From an uncultured Eubacteriales bacterium (GTDB lineage Bacteria; Bacillota; Clostridia; Oscillospirales; CAG-272), in contig CAKSER010000001.1 of NCBI GenBank assembly GCA_934447715.1, forward strand, positions 1 through 64,000: a stretch of 64,000 nt of DNA, given 5' to 3'. Under the pieces are notes generated by a model, which was given only the letters and a program-made list of their open reading frames with translations, was not told the DNA's origin and made no database searches. Positions 7,501-18,319 of the stretch are shown in pieces; within the stretch, counting starts at the first letter, position 1, and the number at the start of each line of letters is the position of its first letter. The position numbers and the translations under genes were made by a program.

Positions 7501-10500
7501 ATGGTATACAGAATATATGTTGAAAAGAAAAAGGAGCTTGCAAACGAGGCAAGGGCGCTTCATTTTGACATTTGCGGACTGCTCGGGATTGATGGCGTAA
7601 AGCGTGTCCGCGTGCTTAACAGATATGATGCGGAAAATATCGATGCAGAGCTTTTTGACTATGCGGTAAAAACGGTTTTTTCCGAGCCGCAGCTTGACGA
7701 TGTATATAAAAGCATCGAGGATGCCGAAAGCGGCGATGCGGCTGTTTTTGCGGTCGAGTATCTGCCCGGGCAGTTTGACCAGAGAGCGGATTCCGCAGCA
7801 CAGTGCATTCAGATTATCTCCCGTAAGGAAAGACCGATAGTAAGATCTGCAAAGGTATATCTTATTTACGGAAATATATCAGAAACCGAGCTTGCGGAAA
7901 TTAAGAAATATGTTATCAATCCGGTAGAGGCAAGAGAGGCGAGTTTAAAAAAGCCTGATACGCTTGTTTTAGACTATGATATCCCGACAGAGGTTGAAAC
8001 GCTTGACTCCTTTACAGAGCTTGACCGAAACGGGCTTGAGCGGTTTATTTCCGATCATGGGCTTGCAATGGATCTTGACGACATTGCCTTCTGCAAGGAG
8101 TATTTCAAGAAGGAAAACAGAAATCCGACAATTACAGAGATCAAAATGATCGACACATACTGGTCGGATCACTGCCGGCACACAACATTTCTTACCGTGA
8201 TCGACAATGTGAAATTTGAGGACGAGCTTTTACAGAGCGCGTACGAGGAATATCTTTCGGTGCGCAGGGCTCTTAACAGGACAAAGCCGATTTGTCTTAT
8301 GGACATTGCGACGGTTGCCGTCAAATATTTAAGAGCAAACGGAAAGCTCGACAAGCTTGACGTAAGCGAGGAAATTAACGCCTGCACGGTTAATATAAAT
8401 ATCGACGTTGACGGAAAAACAGAGCCGTGGCTGCTTCTTTTTAAAAACGAGACACACAATCACCCGACCGAAATAGAGCCGTTCGGAGGGGCTGCAACAT
8501 GTATCGGAGGGGCGATTCGCGATCCGCTTTCCGGCCGTTCCTATGTTTACGGCGCGATGCGTGTTACGGGTGCAGCCGATCCGACACGCCCGGTTTCCGA
8601 AACAATTGAGGGAAAGCTTCCGCAGAGAAAGCTTGTTACGACCGCGGCGGCAGGCTATTCATCCTATGGAAACCAGATCGGTCTTGCAACCGGAATTGTA
8701 GACGAAATCTATCATCCCGGCTATGCGGCAAAAAGAATGGAGATCGGAGCAGTTATAGCGGCTGCGCCGAAGGAAAATGTCCGCAGAGAAACACCTCTGC
8801 CCGGCGATGTTGTTATTTTACTCGGAGGAAGCACCGGCAGAGACGGAATCGGCGGAGCGACAGGCTCATCAAAGGCGCACAATCTGCATTCGGTAGAGAC
8901 CTGCGGTGCAGAGGTTCAGAAGGGAAACGCGCCGGAGGAAAGAAAGCTGCAGAGGCTTTTCAGAAACAGAGATGCATGCAGGATGATAAAGCGCTGCAAC
9001 GATTTCGGCGCAGGCGGAGTTTCTGTTGCGATCGGAGAGCTTGCAGACGGTCTTGAAATCGATCTTAACGCAGTTCCGAAAAAGTATGAGGGTCTTGACG
9101 GAACCGAGCTTGCTATTTCCGAATCGCAGGAGAGAATGGCTGTCGTTATCGAAAAGGAAAATGTCGATAGGTTCCTTAAGCTTGCATATTCCGAAAATCT
9201 TCAGGCATGCCCGGTTGCTGTCGTAAAGGAAGAACCGAGGCTTGTCATGAGATGGAACGGAAAGAAAATTGTCGATATAAGCAGGGAATTTCTTAATTCA
9301 AACGGCGCAGAAAAACACATCGAAGTTGCCCCGAAAAAGCCGGCGTTGAAGGAAAAGAAAGTCTGCGGCGGATTTGCCGACAACTACAAAAACATTGCAT
9401 CCGATCTTAATATTTGTTCAAAGAGAGGTCTTTCCGAACGCTTCGATTCGACAATCGGCGCAGGAACGGTGCTTATGCCGTTCGGAGGAAAGAATCAGCT
9501 TACCCCGATTCAGGCAATGGTACAGAAAATCTCGGTGGAAAAGAAGCACACCGACGACTGCTCGCTCATGTCCTGGGGCTACAACCCGTTTATAACAGAG
9601 CAGAGCCCGTATCACGGTGCGTATTATGCGGTTGTCGAATCTGTCTGCAAGCTGATTGCGACCGGTGCAAAATTCGAGGACGTTTATCTTACCTTCCAGG
9701 AGTACTTTGAAAAGCCGGGCCGCGACGAAAAGAGATGGGGCAAGCCGCTTGCGGCGCTTCTCGGAGCGTTTCGGGCACAGATGCGTCTCGGAATAGGAGC
9801 TATCGGCGGAAAGGATTCGATGAGCGGATCGTTTGAAAAGCTCGATGTCCCGCCGACACTCGTTTCGTTTGCGGTTACGACCGAAAAGGTAAAAAATATT
9901 GTCTCTCCGGAATTTAAAAGGGCAGGCAACAGGGTTGCTCTTTTAAGTCCCGAATATGATAAAGACGGTCTGCCCGACACAAAGAGCCTTCTTGAGCTTT
10001 TTGACCTGGTAACAGAGCTGCTTCGCACCGGTAAGGCTGTATCCTGCTACACGCCGGGACTCGGAGGAATCGGAGAGGCTGTCATGAAGATGGCATTCGG
10101 CAACGGCTTCGGCTTCAGATACGAGGACGGCATGACAGTCGGGAGGATATTCGGCTACAGCTATGCGTCTTTCCTGCTCGAAATTGACAGTGAGGCAGAT
10201 ATTACTGATATTGCAGGTACGGTTGTCGGACATGTAACGGACGACGGAATGTTCACGTTCGGAAACGAAAAGTTAAGCGAAGAGGAACTGCTTTCGATTT
10301 ACGAAAGCAAACTCGAATCGGTTTATCCCTGCAATGCGGAGAATACCGAGGATAAAGGAAGGATCAAAACAGAAACCCTTTCGTTTGAGGCAGAGAACCG
10401 GGTTTCGCCAAAGATAAAGGTCGCAAAGCCGAGAGTTCTTATCCCGGCATTCCCCGGAACGAACTGCGAATATGACAGCGCAAAGGCTGTAAGAGATTCG

Positions 10501-11223
10501 GGAGCGGAGCCTGAGATTATTGTAATAAACAACCTTTCGTCAAAGGGAATTTCGGATTCTGTAGAATATTTTGCAAACCGGTTAAAAGAGGCGCAGATGC
10601 TCTTTATTCCCGGCGGCTTTTCCGGAGGAGACGAGCCGGACGGAAGCGGAAAATTCATTACGGCATTCTTCAGAAATGCCGCTTTAAAGGACGGGGTGAC
10701 CGAGCTGCTTGAAAAGCGAGACGGTCTTATCTGCGGAATCTGCAATGGATTTCAGGCGCTGATAAAGCTCGGGCTTGTTCCGTACGGAAGAATTATCGAT
10801 ACAGACGAAAGCTGCCCGACGCTTACATATAACAAGATTGCAAGGCATCAGTCGAAGATTGTCAGAACAAGGATTGCATCAAACAAATCCCCGTGGCTTT
10901 CTCTTACAGAGGTCGGGGATGTCTATAGTGTCCCCATATCGCACGGAGAGGGAAGATTTTTTGCAAGCGAAGAGCTTATAAAAAAACTTGCGGAAAACGG
11001 ACAGATTGCAACTCAGTATGTGGACATAGAAGGAAATGCGACAGACGATATTCGCTTCAATCCGAACGGCTCTGCTTATGCAATCGAGGGAATTACATCT
11101 CCCGACGGACGTGTGTTCGGGAAGATGGGTCACAGCGAAAGAATCGGAGAGGGGCTTTACAAAAACGTTCCGGGCAATTATAATATAAATATGTTTAAAG
11201 CGGCGGTCAGATATTTTAACTGA
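7501..11223 (+). CDS. purL: Phosphoribosylformylglycinamidine synthase, single-chain PurL
   Basis: This 1240-residue enzyme converts FGAR to FGAM using glutamine and ATP. It is the large form in which PurS-like, PurL and PurQ functions sit in one chain, common in Clostridia. Visible are SDHCRHTTF near residue 220, [17 protein letters not shown] near 316 (ATP/Mg site), a second half with [10 protein letters not shown] near 766, and a C-terminal class I glutamine amidotransferase with [23 protein letters not shown] and the nucleophile motif GICNGFQAL, followed by SHGEGRF. All key amidotransferase motifs are present, in contrast to the PurF-like protein. Confidence 0.97.
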   Translation: MVYRIYVEKKKELANEARALHFDICGLLGIDGVKRVRVLNRYDAENIDAELFDYAVKTVFSEPQLDDVYKSIEDAESGDAAVFAVEYLPGQFDQRADSAAQCIQIISRKERPIVRSAKVYLIYGNISETELAEIKKYVINPVEAREASLKKPDTLVLDYDIPTEVETLDSFTELDRNGLERFISDHGLAMDLDDIAFCKEYFKKENRNPTITEIKMIDTYWSDHCRHTTFLTVIDNVKFEDELLQSAYEEYLSVRRALNRTKPICLMDIATVAVKYLRANGKLDKLDVSEEINACTVNINIDVDGKTEPWLLLFKNETHNHPTEIEPFGGAATCIGGAIRDPLSGRSYVYGAMRVTGAADPTRPVSETIEGKLPQRKLVTTAAAGYSSYGNQIGLATGIVDEIYHPGYAAKRMEIGAVIAAAPKENVRRETPLPGDVVILLGGSTGRDGIGGATGSSKAHNLHSVETCGAEVQKGNAPEERKLQRLFRNRDACRMIKRCNDFGAGGVSVAIGELADGLEIDLNAVPKKYEGLDGTELAISESQERMAVVIEKENVDRFLKLAYSENLQACPVAVVKEEPRLVMRWNGKKIVDISREFLNSNGAEKHIEVAPKKPALKEKKVCGGFADNYKNIASDLNICSKRGLSERFDSTIGAGTVLMPFGGKNQLTPIQAMVQKISVEKKHTDDCSLMSWGYNPFITEQSPYHGAYYAVVESVCKLIATGAKFEDVYLTFQEYFEKPGRDEKRWGKPLAALLGAFRAQMRLGIGAIGGKDSMSGSFEKLDVPPTLVSFAVTTEKVKNIVSPEFKRAGNRVALLSPEYDKDGLPDTKSLLELFDLVTELLRTGKAVSCYTPGLGGIGEAVMKMAFGNGFGFRYEDGMTVGRIFGYSYASFLLEIDSEADITDIAGTVVGHVTDDGMFTFGNEKLSEEELLSIYESKLESVYPCNAENTEDKGRIKTETLSFEAENRVSPKIKVAKPRVLIPAFPGTNCEYDSAKAVRDSGAEPEIIVINNLSSKGISDSVEYFANRLKEAQMLFIPGGFSGGDEPDGSGKFITAFFRNAALKDGVTELLEKRDGLICGICNGFQALIKLGLVPYGRIIDTDESCPTLTYNKIARHQSKIVRTRIASNKSPWLSLTEVGDVYSVPISHGEGRFFASEELIKKLAENGQIATQYVDIEGNATDDIRFNPNGSAYAIEGITSPDGRVFGKMGHSERIGEGLYKNVPGNYNINMFKAAVRYFN

Positions 11224-11263
11224 TCCCGACCTGAAAAGCCTATACTTCTTGGAGGAAAAACGA

Positions 11264-12499
11264 ATGAATTTTTTTGAGAATCTTAAGGAATTCGATCCTG
11301 AGGTTGCAGGAGCGTGCGATCTGGAGCTTCAGAGACAGAGACATAATATCGAGCTTATTGCAAGTGAGAATATCGTATCAAAGGCTGTTTTGCTTGCGGC
11401 AGGTGGCATTCTTACAAATAAATATGCCGAGGGATATCCTGGAAAGAGATACTACGGCGGCTGCCAGTGTGTTGATATTGTAGAGGATATTGCAAGGGAA
11501 AGGGCAAAGAAGCTTTTCGGAGCAGAGCATGCAAATGTTCAGCCGCACTGCGGAGCGTCTGCAAATCTTGCTGTGTTCTTTGCGCTTCTTAATCCGGGCG
11601 ATACCGTTATGGGAATGAATTTGCAGCAGGGCGGACATCTTTCGCACGGCTCGCCGGTCAATATCTCCGGAAAGTACTTTAATGTTGTTCCTTATGGTGT
11701 AAACGAAAAGACCGAGATGATCGATTATGATGAAATGGAGAAGATTGCGCTTGACTGCAAGCCGAAGCTTATTGTTGTCGGTGCCAGCGCATATTCCAGA
11801 ATAATCGACTTTAAGCGCTGCCGTGAGATTGCCGACAGGGTCGGAGCATATCTCATGGTAGATATGGCGCATATTGCAGGGCTTGTTGCAGCCGGCGTTC
11901 ATCCGTCGCCTGTTCCGTATGCGGATGTTGTCACGACCACAACACATAAGACATTAAGAGGTCCGAGAGGCGGTCTGATTCTTTGCCGTGAAGAGTATGC
12001 AAAGGCGATCGACAAGGCGATTTTCCCCGGAATACAGGGCGGACCGCTCATGCATATTATTGCCGCAAAGGCAGTTGCGCTCGGAGAGGCAATGACAGAC
12101 GAGTTTAAGGCATACGGAAAGCAGATCGTTCTTAACGCTTCGACGCTTTGCGACGGACTGAAGAACAGGGGTATCAATATCGTTTCCGGCGGAACCGACA
12201 ACCACCTCATGCTTTTAAATCTTTTAAGCAAGAATATATCCGGAAAAGAGCTTGAGCACCGTCTTGACGAGGTGCACATTACCGCAAACAAGAACACAAT
12301 TCCGAACGATCCGGCAAGCCCGTTTGTAACAAGCGGACTTCGCATCGGAACGCCTGCGGTAACTACAAGAGGCTTTAAGGAAAAGGAAATGAAGCTGATT
12401 GCAAACTGGATTGCCGACATCATCGACGACTTTGACGGAAGCAAGGACAGAGTTTCGGACGAGGTCGGTCAGCTCTGTGAGAGCTATCCGTTATATTAA
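11264..12499 (+). CDS. glyA: Serine hydroxymethyltransferase GlyA
   Basis: GlyA interconverts serine and glycine, loading a one-carbon unit on tetrahydrofolate; it is PLP-dependent and cytosolic. The 411-residue product has [10 protein letters not shown] near residue 26, [13 protein letters not shown], the PLP lysine motif [14 protein letters not shown] near 225, and a normal C terminus. The ATG at 11264 is chosen because GGAGG lies just upstream; a TTG at 11249 would place that ribosome site inside the gene. It supplies glycine for PurD and one-carbon units for PurN and the AICAR transformylase. Confidence 0.96.
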   Translation: MNFFENLKEFDPEVAGACDLELQRQRHNIELIASENIVSKAVLLAAGGILTNKYAEGYPGKRYYGGCQCVDIVEDIARERAKKLFGAEHANVQPHCGASANLAVFFALLNPGDTVMGMNLQQGGHLSHGSPVNISGKYFNVVPYGVNEKTEMIDYDEMEKIALDCKPKLIVVGASAYSRIIDFKRCREIADRVGAYLMVDMAHIAGLVAAGVHPSPVPYADVVTTTTHKTLRGPRGGLILCREEYAKAIDKAIFPGIQGGPLMHIIAAKAVALGEAMTDEFKAYGKQIVLNASTLCDGLKNRGINIVSGGTDNHLMLLNLLSKNISGKELEHRLDEVHITANKNTIPNDPASPFVTSGLRIGTPAVTTRGFKEKEMKLIANWIADIIDDFDGSKDRVSDEVGQLCESYPLY

Positions 12500-12567
12500 A
12501 ATCTGTTTTTAAATAAAACACAAATTCTTTATCAAACATATTTGACGCTTTAAAAGGAGAACCGTAA

Positions 12568-14244
12568 ATGAATTATCTTTCCGATATTGAGATTGCCCAG
12601 AGATGCAAAATGAAGCCGATAACCGAAATCGCAGAAAAAGCAGGTATTGACGAAAAGTATGTCGAGCAATACGGAAGGTACAAGGCGAAGATAGATCCGG
12701 CTCTCCTTAATGAAACGAAAAGAGAAAACGGCAAGCTGATTCTCGTGACCGCGATTACACCGACCCCGGCAGGAGAGGGAAAGACAACCACGACGATCGG
12801 TCTTGCGGACGGTCTTTCGAGAATCGGAAAGAATGTTACGGTGGCGTTAAGAGAGCCGTCGCTCGGACCGGTTTTCGGCGTAAAGGGCGGAGCTGCCGGC
12901 GGCGGATATGCCCAGGTTGTGCCGATGGAGGATATCAATCTGCATTTTACCGGCGACTTTCACGCAATCGGGGCGGCGAACAACCTTCTTGCAGCAATTC
13001 TTGACAATCACATTCAGCAGGGAAATGATCTTAGAATAGATCCGAAAAGGATTGTCTTAAAGCGCTGCGTCGATATGAACGACAGGCAGCTGCGCAATGT
13101 TATTGACGGTCTTGGCGGAATGGTAAACGGTGTTCCGAGAGAGGACGGCTTTGATATTACGGTTGCTACCGAGATTATGGCGGTATTCTGCCTTTCAAGC
13201 TCTGTTTCGGATCTGAAGCAGAGACTTTCAAGGGTTATCTGCGGATATACCTATGACGGAAAGCCGGTTACGGCAGGGGATTTAAAGGCGGTCGGCGCTA
13301 TGACTGCGCTTTTAAAGGATGCAATCAAGCCGAATCTGGTTCAGACGCTTGAGGGAACACCTGCGCTTGTTCACGGCGGGCCGTTTGCAAACATTGCTCA
13401 CGGCTGCAATTCTGTCATGGCTACAAAGCTTTCGCTTAAGCTCGGGGACTATACGGTTACCGAGGCAGGTTTTGGGGCAGATCTCGGTGCGGAAAAGTTT
13501 CTTGATATAAAGTGTCGTGTGGCAGGGCTTGTGCCGGATGCTGTTGTTGTCGTTGCAACCGTCCGCGCGCTGAAGATGCACGGCGGTCTTAGCAAGAATT
13601 CGCTTGCAGAAGAGAATCTTTCTGCTCTCGAAAAGGGAATACCGAACCTTTTAAGGCATGTTTCAAACATCAAAAATGTTTACAAGCTTCCCTGCGTTGT
13701 TGCAATAAACCGTTTCCCGACCGATACGGACCGAGAGATCGATTTTATCATCGAAAAGTGCCTCAAGCTCGGTGTCAACACGGTTCTTTCGACCGTCTGG
13801 GCTGACGGAGGCAAGGGCGGAGAAGCGCTTGCAAGAGAGGTTGTACGTCTTTGCGAGGAAGAAAAGGGCGACTTTACCTTCTCTTACGAGCTTGACAGAA
13901 CAATTGAGGAAAAGATTGAGGCGGTTGTAAAAAAGGTGTACGGCGGAGACGGAATAAACATTCTTCCTGCCGCAAAAAAGCAGATCGAGCAGCTTACATC
14001 TCTTGGCTTTGACAAGCTTCCTGTATGTATTGCAAAGACGCAGTACAGCTTTTCCGACGATCCGACAAAGCTCGGCGCGCCAAGCAATTTTACTGTTACG
14101 GTAAAGAATGTTAAAATCTCGGCAGGAGCAGGCTTTATAGTTGTTCTCACCGGAGATATCATGACGATGCCGGGGCTTCCGAAGCATCCAGCAGCGGAAA
14201 AAATCGATGTAGACGAAAACGGACGGATATCCGGTTTGTTTTAA
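12568..14244 (+). CDS. fhs: Formate-tetrahydrofolate ligase
   Basis: Fhs makes 10-formyl-tetrahydrofolate from formate, ATP and tetrahydrofolate, the direct donor for the two transformylases of this operon. The 558-residue length is typical. Motifs are the P-loop region [16 protein letters not shown] near residue 67, [18 protein letters not shown] near 95, and [14 protein letters not shown] near 268. A 68-base gap follows glyA. AAAAGGAGA before the ATG is the ribosome site. This is the last gene that clearly belongs to the purine/folate pathway. Confidence 0.97.
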   Translation: MNYLSDIEIAQRCKMKPITEIAEKAGIDEKYVEQYGRYKAKIDPALLNETKRENGKLILVTAITPTPAGEGKTTTTIGLADGLSRIGKNVTVALREPSLGPVFGVKGGAAGGGYAQVVPMEDINLHFTGDFHAIGAANNLLAAILDNHIQQGNDLRIDPKRIVLKRCVDMNDRQLRNVIDGLGGMVNGVPREDGFDITVATEIMAVFCLSSSVSDLKQRLSRVICGYTYDGKPVTAGDLKAVGAMTALLKDAIKPNLVQTLEGTPALVHGGPFANIAHGCNSVMATKLSLKLGDYTVTEAGFGADLGAEKFLDIKCRVAGLVPDAVVVVATVRALKMHGGLSKNSLAEENLSALEKGIPNLLRHVSNIKNVYKLPCVVAINRFPTDTDREIDFIIEKCLKLGVNTVLSTVWADGGKGGEALAREVVRLCEEEKGDFTFSYELDRTIEEKIEAVVKKVYGGDGINILPAAKKQIEQLTSLGFDKLPVCIAKTQYSFSDDPTKLGAPSNFTVTVKNVKISAGAGFIVVLTGDIMTMPGLPKHPAAEKIDVDENGRISGLF

Positions 14245-14261
14245 AAAAATCAACAGAGACT

Positions 14262-14328
14262 GCGGTCAATATCCCGGCATTCCAAATCGGAAACAGGGGG
14301 TTGACCGCTTTGGACTTTCTTATATTAT
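14262..14328 (+). promoter_or_regulatory. Inverted repeat and possible weak promoter before the M29 peptidase
   Basis: GCGGTCAA (14262-14269) can pair with TTGACCGC (14301-14308) across a 31-base loop; only a T-rich stretch without a clean T-run follows, so termination would be partial. The right arm also resembles a -35 box (TTGACC, 14301-14306), with TATTAT at 14323-14328 after 16 bases. The peptidase gene may therefore be partly independent of the purine operon. Confidence 0.3.
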
Positions 14329-14349
14329 TAACAAAAGGGGTGAAAACCA

Positions 14350-15585
14350 ATGAACGAGAAATTGATATCAAAGTACGCAAGGCTTGTGTGCGGCGTTGGG
14401 GTAAATGTGCAGAAGGGTCAGCCTGTAATGATTAATTGCCCGGTGGACTGCGCATATTTTGCAAGGGCGCTTACAAAGGAGGCATACGAGCTCGGGGCAA
14501 AGGATGTAATAATTAACTACAGGGACGACTATTGCTCAAGAGAGCATTGGCTGCATGCCGACGACAGTGTGTTTGATTCTGTCTATCCGTGGGATGCGAT
14601 GAAATATAACGAGCTTGCAAAGCAGGGCGCTGCATGCATCAGTGTCGCCGCATCAAATCCGGACAATCTGAAGGGTGTGGATCCCGACCGGCTTCGCAGG
14701 TACGATATTGTATCCGGAAGAGATCTTAAGGACTTTTACCATCTTCAGATGTCGAACGGAATTCCGTGGTGTGTCGTCTCGGTTCCGGTTGAAAGCTGGG
14801 CTGAAAAGATGTTCCCGGAGCTTTCAAAGGAGAAAGCGTTTGAAAGACTTTGGGAGGAGATACTAAAGGCTGTCAGGGTAAGCGAGGATTCGGATCCGGT
14901 TGAGGAGTGGAGAAATCACTGCAAACGCCTTGAAGACATTTCAAAGAAGCTGAACGATTATAACTTTAAGACGCTTCATTACAAGAACAGCCTCGGAACA
15001 GATCTGACGGTTAAAATGCCGGAAAATCACCTTTGGATGGGCGGAAGCGACATGGCAAAAAGCGGTGTACGCTTTGTTGCAAACATGCCGACCGAGGAGG
15101 TCTTTTCCGCGCCAGAGCGAACCGGAGTAAACGGCGTTGTTTATGCATCCAAGCCTCTTGTTTTAAACGGCAATACGGTCGAGGGAATACGACTTGAATT
15201 AAAAGACGGAAGAATTGTCTTAGCAACGGCGAAAAAGGGAGAGGAAACGCTTAAAGCATCGATAGAGCTTGACGAGGGATCTCACTATCTCGGCGAGATT
15301 GCGCTCGTTTCGTATGATTCACCGATTTCGCAGAGCGGAATTCTGTTTTACAACACCCTGTTCGACGAAAATGCGTCCTGCCATTTTGCATTCGGCGAGG
15401 CGTATCCGGCATGCATAAAGGGCGGAGATTATATGAGCATAGAGGAGCTCAAGGCTGCCGGCATAAACGCGGAGAGCAGCACGCATGTCGATTTTATGGT
15501 TGGCACAAGCGACCTTTCGATTGTCGGTACGACACATGACGGCAAAACTATTGAGGTGTTCAAAAACGGCAATTTTGCTATATAA
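14350..15585 (+). CDS. Aminopeptidase of peptidase family M29
   Basis: The 411-residue protein matches the M29 (AmpS / aminopeptidase T) metallopeptidases, which remove N-terminal amino acids in the cytosol with two metal ions. Expected metal-ligand segments are present in the C-terminal half: PTEEVF near residue 256, YLGEIALV near 315, ENASCHFAFG near 343 and STHVDFMVGT near 378. AAAGGGG lies before the ATG. It follows fhs with a 105-base spacer and is closed off by a strong terminator. No direct link to purine metabolism is known; shared transcription would be read-through. Confidence 0.92.
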   Translation: MNEKLISKYARLVCGVGVNVQKGQPVMINCPVDCAYFARALTKEAYELGAKDVIINYRDDYCSREHWLHADDSVFDSVYPWDAMKYNELAKQGAACISVAASNPDNLKGVDPDRLRRYDIVSGRDLKDFYHLQMSNGIPWCVVSVPVESWAEKMFPELSKEKAFERLWEEILKAVRVSEDSDPVEEWRNHCKRLEDISKKLNDYNFKTLHYKNSLGTDLTVKMPENHLWMGGSDMAKSGVRFVANMPTEEVFSAPERTGVNGVVYASKPLVLNGNTVEGIRLELKDGRIVLATAKKGEETLKASIELDEGSHYLGEIALVSYDSPISQSGILFYNTLFDENASCHFAFGEAYPACIKGGDYMSIEELKAAGINAESSTHVDFMVGTSDLSIVGTTHDGKTIEVFKNGNFAI

Positions 15586-15661
15586 TCTGTCTTGATGCAG
15601 CCAAATGCTTAATACAGTCAAAGCGTAATATTGCTGAAATACAATTAATTTCCGACATAGC

Positions 15662-15693
15662 AAAAGCCCGGAGCATAACGCTCCGGGCTTTTT
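15662..15693 (+). terminator. Intrinsic terminator after the M29 peptidase gene
   Basis: AAAAGCCCGGAGC (15662-15674) pairs perfectly with GCTCCGGGCTTTT (15680-15692) around a five-base loop and ends in a T-run. It closes the purine/peptidase transcription unit. Confidence 0.93.
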
Positions 15694-15764
15694 GAAACTC
15701 TGTGCCGCTTTTTTGTGATCGGTCGGGGACGGCCGGATTTCCTGCGGCTTTAATCGGGCTTAAG

Positions 15765-15798
15765 CAAAAAAATGCGGCAGAGCATTGTCTGCCGCATT
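15765..15798 (-). terminator. Intrinsic terminator of the minus-strand lipoprotein gene
   Basis: AATGCGGCAGA (15771-15781) pairs with TCTGCCGCATT (15788-15798). The A-run at 15765-15772 becomes a T-run on the minus strand, directly after the lipoprotein stop codon. Confidence 0.9.
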
Positions 15799-15813
15799 CT
15801 GTGACTTTGTTAA

Positions 15814-16602
15814 TCAGTCGATAGCTGTGATGTGAGTGTTAGCACCCTCATACCAGTAAAGGAATCCGGTAACGTTAACAACGTCGCCTGCCTTAAGCTC
15901 GCCGACCTTCTTGTAAAGATCGGTATCCGGACCTGTGAGGTAAGCCTCAACGCAGAAGCTGCACTCTACGTCGCCCTTTGTGAAGGTTACATAGATATCG
16001 TCACCCGGTTCGCCGTTCTTGTACTCAACAGACTTAACTGTGAGCTCTGTGAACTTAACAACCTGGTTCTGGAACGAAGCAAGCTCATCCTTGCCGAGGT
16101 ATTCTGTAACGTCCTTTGCCTCTGCAATGAAAGGATCGCTCTCGAGGATTGTGAATTTAGCATCAACGATCTCTACCTCGCCTGCCCACTCAGCCTTAAC
16201 GCCTTCAACGCGGATTTTTGTACCAACAGTAAGCTTGTTGTACTCTTCCTCTGTGCATGCCATGTTATATAAGAAATATGCACCGTCGGGAGCCTGGGTG
16301 TAGAATGTACCCTTGTTTTCCCACCAGGACTGCTTGCCCTGAATGTATGTCTCAACAACTACTGTGCTGTCAAGCTCAGCTGCATCGAACTCTGCATAGG
16401 ACATAACAGTCTTCTCTGTGCTCTCGGAATCAGCAGACTCGGAATCCGGAGCTGTAGTATCTTCCTCTGTAACCTTAGCGGTGTCCTGCGGAGCAGTTGT
16501 GCTATCTGAAGTGCTGTCTTTTCCTTCCGCGGGTTTGGTGTTGCATGCAACAAGAGCAAGAGTCATTATTGCAACAAGAACCAATGCAAAAAACTTTTTC
16601 AT
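15814..16602 (-). CDS. Lipoprotein with OB-fold-like domain, function unknown
   Basis: The 262-residue protein starts with a signal peptide and lipobox (LALVAC, Cys20) and then an acidic Ser/Thr/Asp-rich linker up to about residue 65, typical of a surface lipoprotein. The remainder has two similar beta-rich segments, around GTKIRVEGVKAEW and AGDVVNVTGFLYWYEG, that look like OB-fold strands. I do not recognise a named family. It has its own promoter and terminator, so it is probably transcribed alone although it lies just after the binding protein of a sugar-type importer. Confidence 0.75.
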   Translation of the reverse strand: MKKFFALVLVAIMTLALVACNTKPAEGKDSTSDSTTAPQDTAKVTEEDTTAPDSESADSESTEKTVMSYAEFDAAELDSTVVVETYIQGKQSWWENKGTFYTQAPDGAYFLYNMACTEEEYNKLTVGTKIRVEGVKAEWAGEVEIVDAKFTILESDPFIAEAKDVTEYLGKDELASFQNQVVKFTELTVKSVEYKNGEPGDDIYVTFTKGDVECSFCVEAYLTGPDTDLYKKVGELKAGDVVNVTGFLYWYEGANTHITAID

Positions 16603-16655
16603 GTTTTTTCTCCTTTTTGATCTGTGCCCATTTTAAGGCGCTATTTCAATGTATT

Positions 16656-16683
16656 ATTATACACAAAATTGAAAATAAGTCAA
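16656..16683 (-). promoter_or_regulatory. Promoter of the small lipoprotein gene
   Basis: On the minus strand TTGACT (16683-16678) and TATAAT (16661-16656) are separated by 16 bases. The site lies just after the stop of the binding-protein gene, followed by an AAAGGAGAAAA ribosome site. Confidence 0.75.
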
Positions 16684-16693
16684 TAGCTTTCTC

Positions 16694-18319
16694 TTATTTC
16701 ATTCTTTTCCTCTTGCGTATGAAGCCCGACAAAACATAAAGAATGATAAGAACCCACACGCCTCCGAGTGTGGCAAGAAGAGCGACCGAGCCTTTGGGAA
16801 GCGGACCGAGATTGGCTTTTCCTTCTTCGGATGCCGAGATCTGATCGAGCTTATAAAGACCGCTTACCTCGGTATATAGCTTTTTGATATACTCCTCGTC
16901 TACCGTCTGCTTTCTTCTTACAGACTTGACAACATTTTCGATAAGCTGTCCGGATGCGTCGCGAAGGGATACGGAGCCTACAAATACAGGTGTGACAAAG
17001 GTATCATCAATATGTTCGAGAAGAAGCTTTGAAGCCTGTATCTTTACGCTGTAATGCTCGTTTGTGTCCTCTCCTTCTCTTGAAAGGTAGTCTTTGTATT
17101 CCTCTGAATTATGTGCCTTTGAGGTGACCGGCAGATAGCCCTCGGTGCTTGCATATGCAATCTGGACATCGTTTGTAAGCAGATACTGCGTGAAAAGCCA
17201 GGATGCAAGAACCTCCTGCGGATCATCCTTGTTGAAGACGCAGACCGACGGTCCCTGTGAGATCATCTTGGGATTTTCCGGATCGCACTGCGGTATCGGT
17301 CTTACTACCGTTTCAAATTCAACGACCTTGTCCTTGCTGATATCCATATTCGGCGCGTTGTAGCCCATCCATGTAGCTCCTGCGGTGGAGTCGATTGCAA
17401 ACACGCACTGTCCGGCATTAAGAAAGTTTCCGGGGTAGCTTGAAATCTTAAATGTTGAAAACGCTCCCTTCTTTGTATGCTCGGCTATTGTATAAAGGAA
17501 GTCCTTTGTTGTGTCGTTGAAGATGCTTATTTCCCCGTTGTCGCTTGAATAGCCGCCTCCGCTCTGTTTCAGGTACTGAATCATCATGTTGTCGGTTGAT
17601 TTGTAGATGAACGGAATCATTACCTTCTGACCGTTGAGCTTATAGGTGCCATCCTCGTTTTTCTCTGTGGCGGCATCCGAAACCTCCCAGATGAAATCCC
17701 AGGTTAGAACGTCGGGGATTGTATATCCGAGCTTTTCTACAAAATCCTTATTGATATAGCAGGCTTCGGTGGAGCGCATATACGGCAGGGCATAGCACGC
17801 GCCGCTGAATGTGCATTCCGAAAGGAACTGCCCGATAACCTCGCTTTTTTTCGGCGAATCGAACTTGAGCTCGCTGCCGCCGAGGCCGTATTTCTTATCG
17901 TTTATAAGATCGTCGAGCGGAGTTACCACATTTTCCCCGGTCATATAGGTTGCTATATGGTCGGGATAGGTTATGCAGATGTTAGGTGTTGTTCCGGTCG
18001 AAATGTTTCTTATAACGTCGTTATAGATCTTTCCGTAATCGGTATACAGCTTGAGGTTGATTTTAATATTCGGGTACAGAGCCTCAAAGTCGGATACTGC
18101 CTTTTCATAGATTTTTTTCTGTGTCAGGTTTGTATCGTTCTTTGCCCAGAAGGTAAGCTCGTACTGCTTTGATGTGTCAAATTCGCTTGGAACCTCAAAG
18201 GCTGCGCGGTCGACCGATCCGTGGCATCCGGAAAGGAGTGGGCAAAGGCACAGTATGCATAAAAGCAGAAGACACATTGTCTTTTTTGAAGCTTTAAATA
18301 ATAATGCTCTTGTTTTCAT
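16694..18319 (-). CDS. Extracellular solute-binding lipoprotein with C-terminal membrane helix
   Basis: This is a family 1 (UgpB/MalE-like) binding protein that would capture a sugar-like solute outside the membrane. A signal peptide ends in a lipobox (LLSGC, Cys32), followed by a binding-protein domain starting YELTFWAKND. At 541 residues it is about 100 longer than usual. The extra C-terminal part ends in a clear membrane helix (ALLATLGGVWVLIILYVLSG) and a basic tail RKRKRMK. Such a tail is unusual and suggests anchoring at both ends or a link to the transporter. Its ATG overlaps the permease stop by four bases. The solute cannot be told from sequence. Confidence 0.88.
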   Translation of the reverse strand: MKTRALLFKASKKTMCLLLLCILCLCPLLSGCHGSVDRAAFEVPSEFDTSKQYELTFWAKNDTNLTQKKIYEKAVSDFEALYPNIKINLKLYTDYGKIYNDVIRNISTGTTPNICITYPDHIATYMTGENVVTPLDDLINDKKYGLGGSELKFDSPKKSEVIGQFLSECTFSGACYALPYMRSTEACYINKDFVEKLGYTIPDVLTWDFIWEVSDAATEKNEDGTYKLNGQKVMIPFIYKSTDNMMIQYLKQSGGGYSSDNGEISIFNDTTKDFLYTIAEHTKKGAFSTFKISSYPGNFLNAGQCVFAIDSTAGATWMGYNAPNMDISKDKVVEFETVVRPIPQCDPENPKMISQGPSVCVFNKDDPQEVLASWLFTQYLLTNDVQIAYASTEGYLPVTSKAHNSEEYKDYLSREGEDTNEHYSVKIQASKLLLEHIDDTFVTPVFVGSVSLRDASGQLIENVVKSVRRKQTVDEEYIKKLYTEVSGLYKLDQISASEEGKANLGPLPKGSVALLATLGGVWVLIILYVLSGFIRKRKRMK

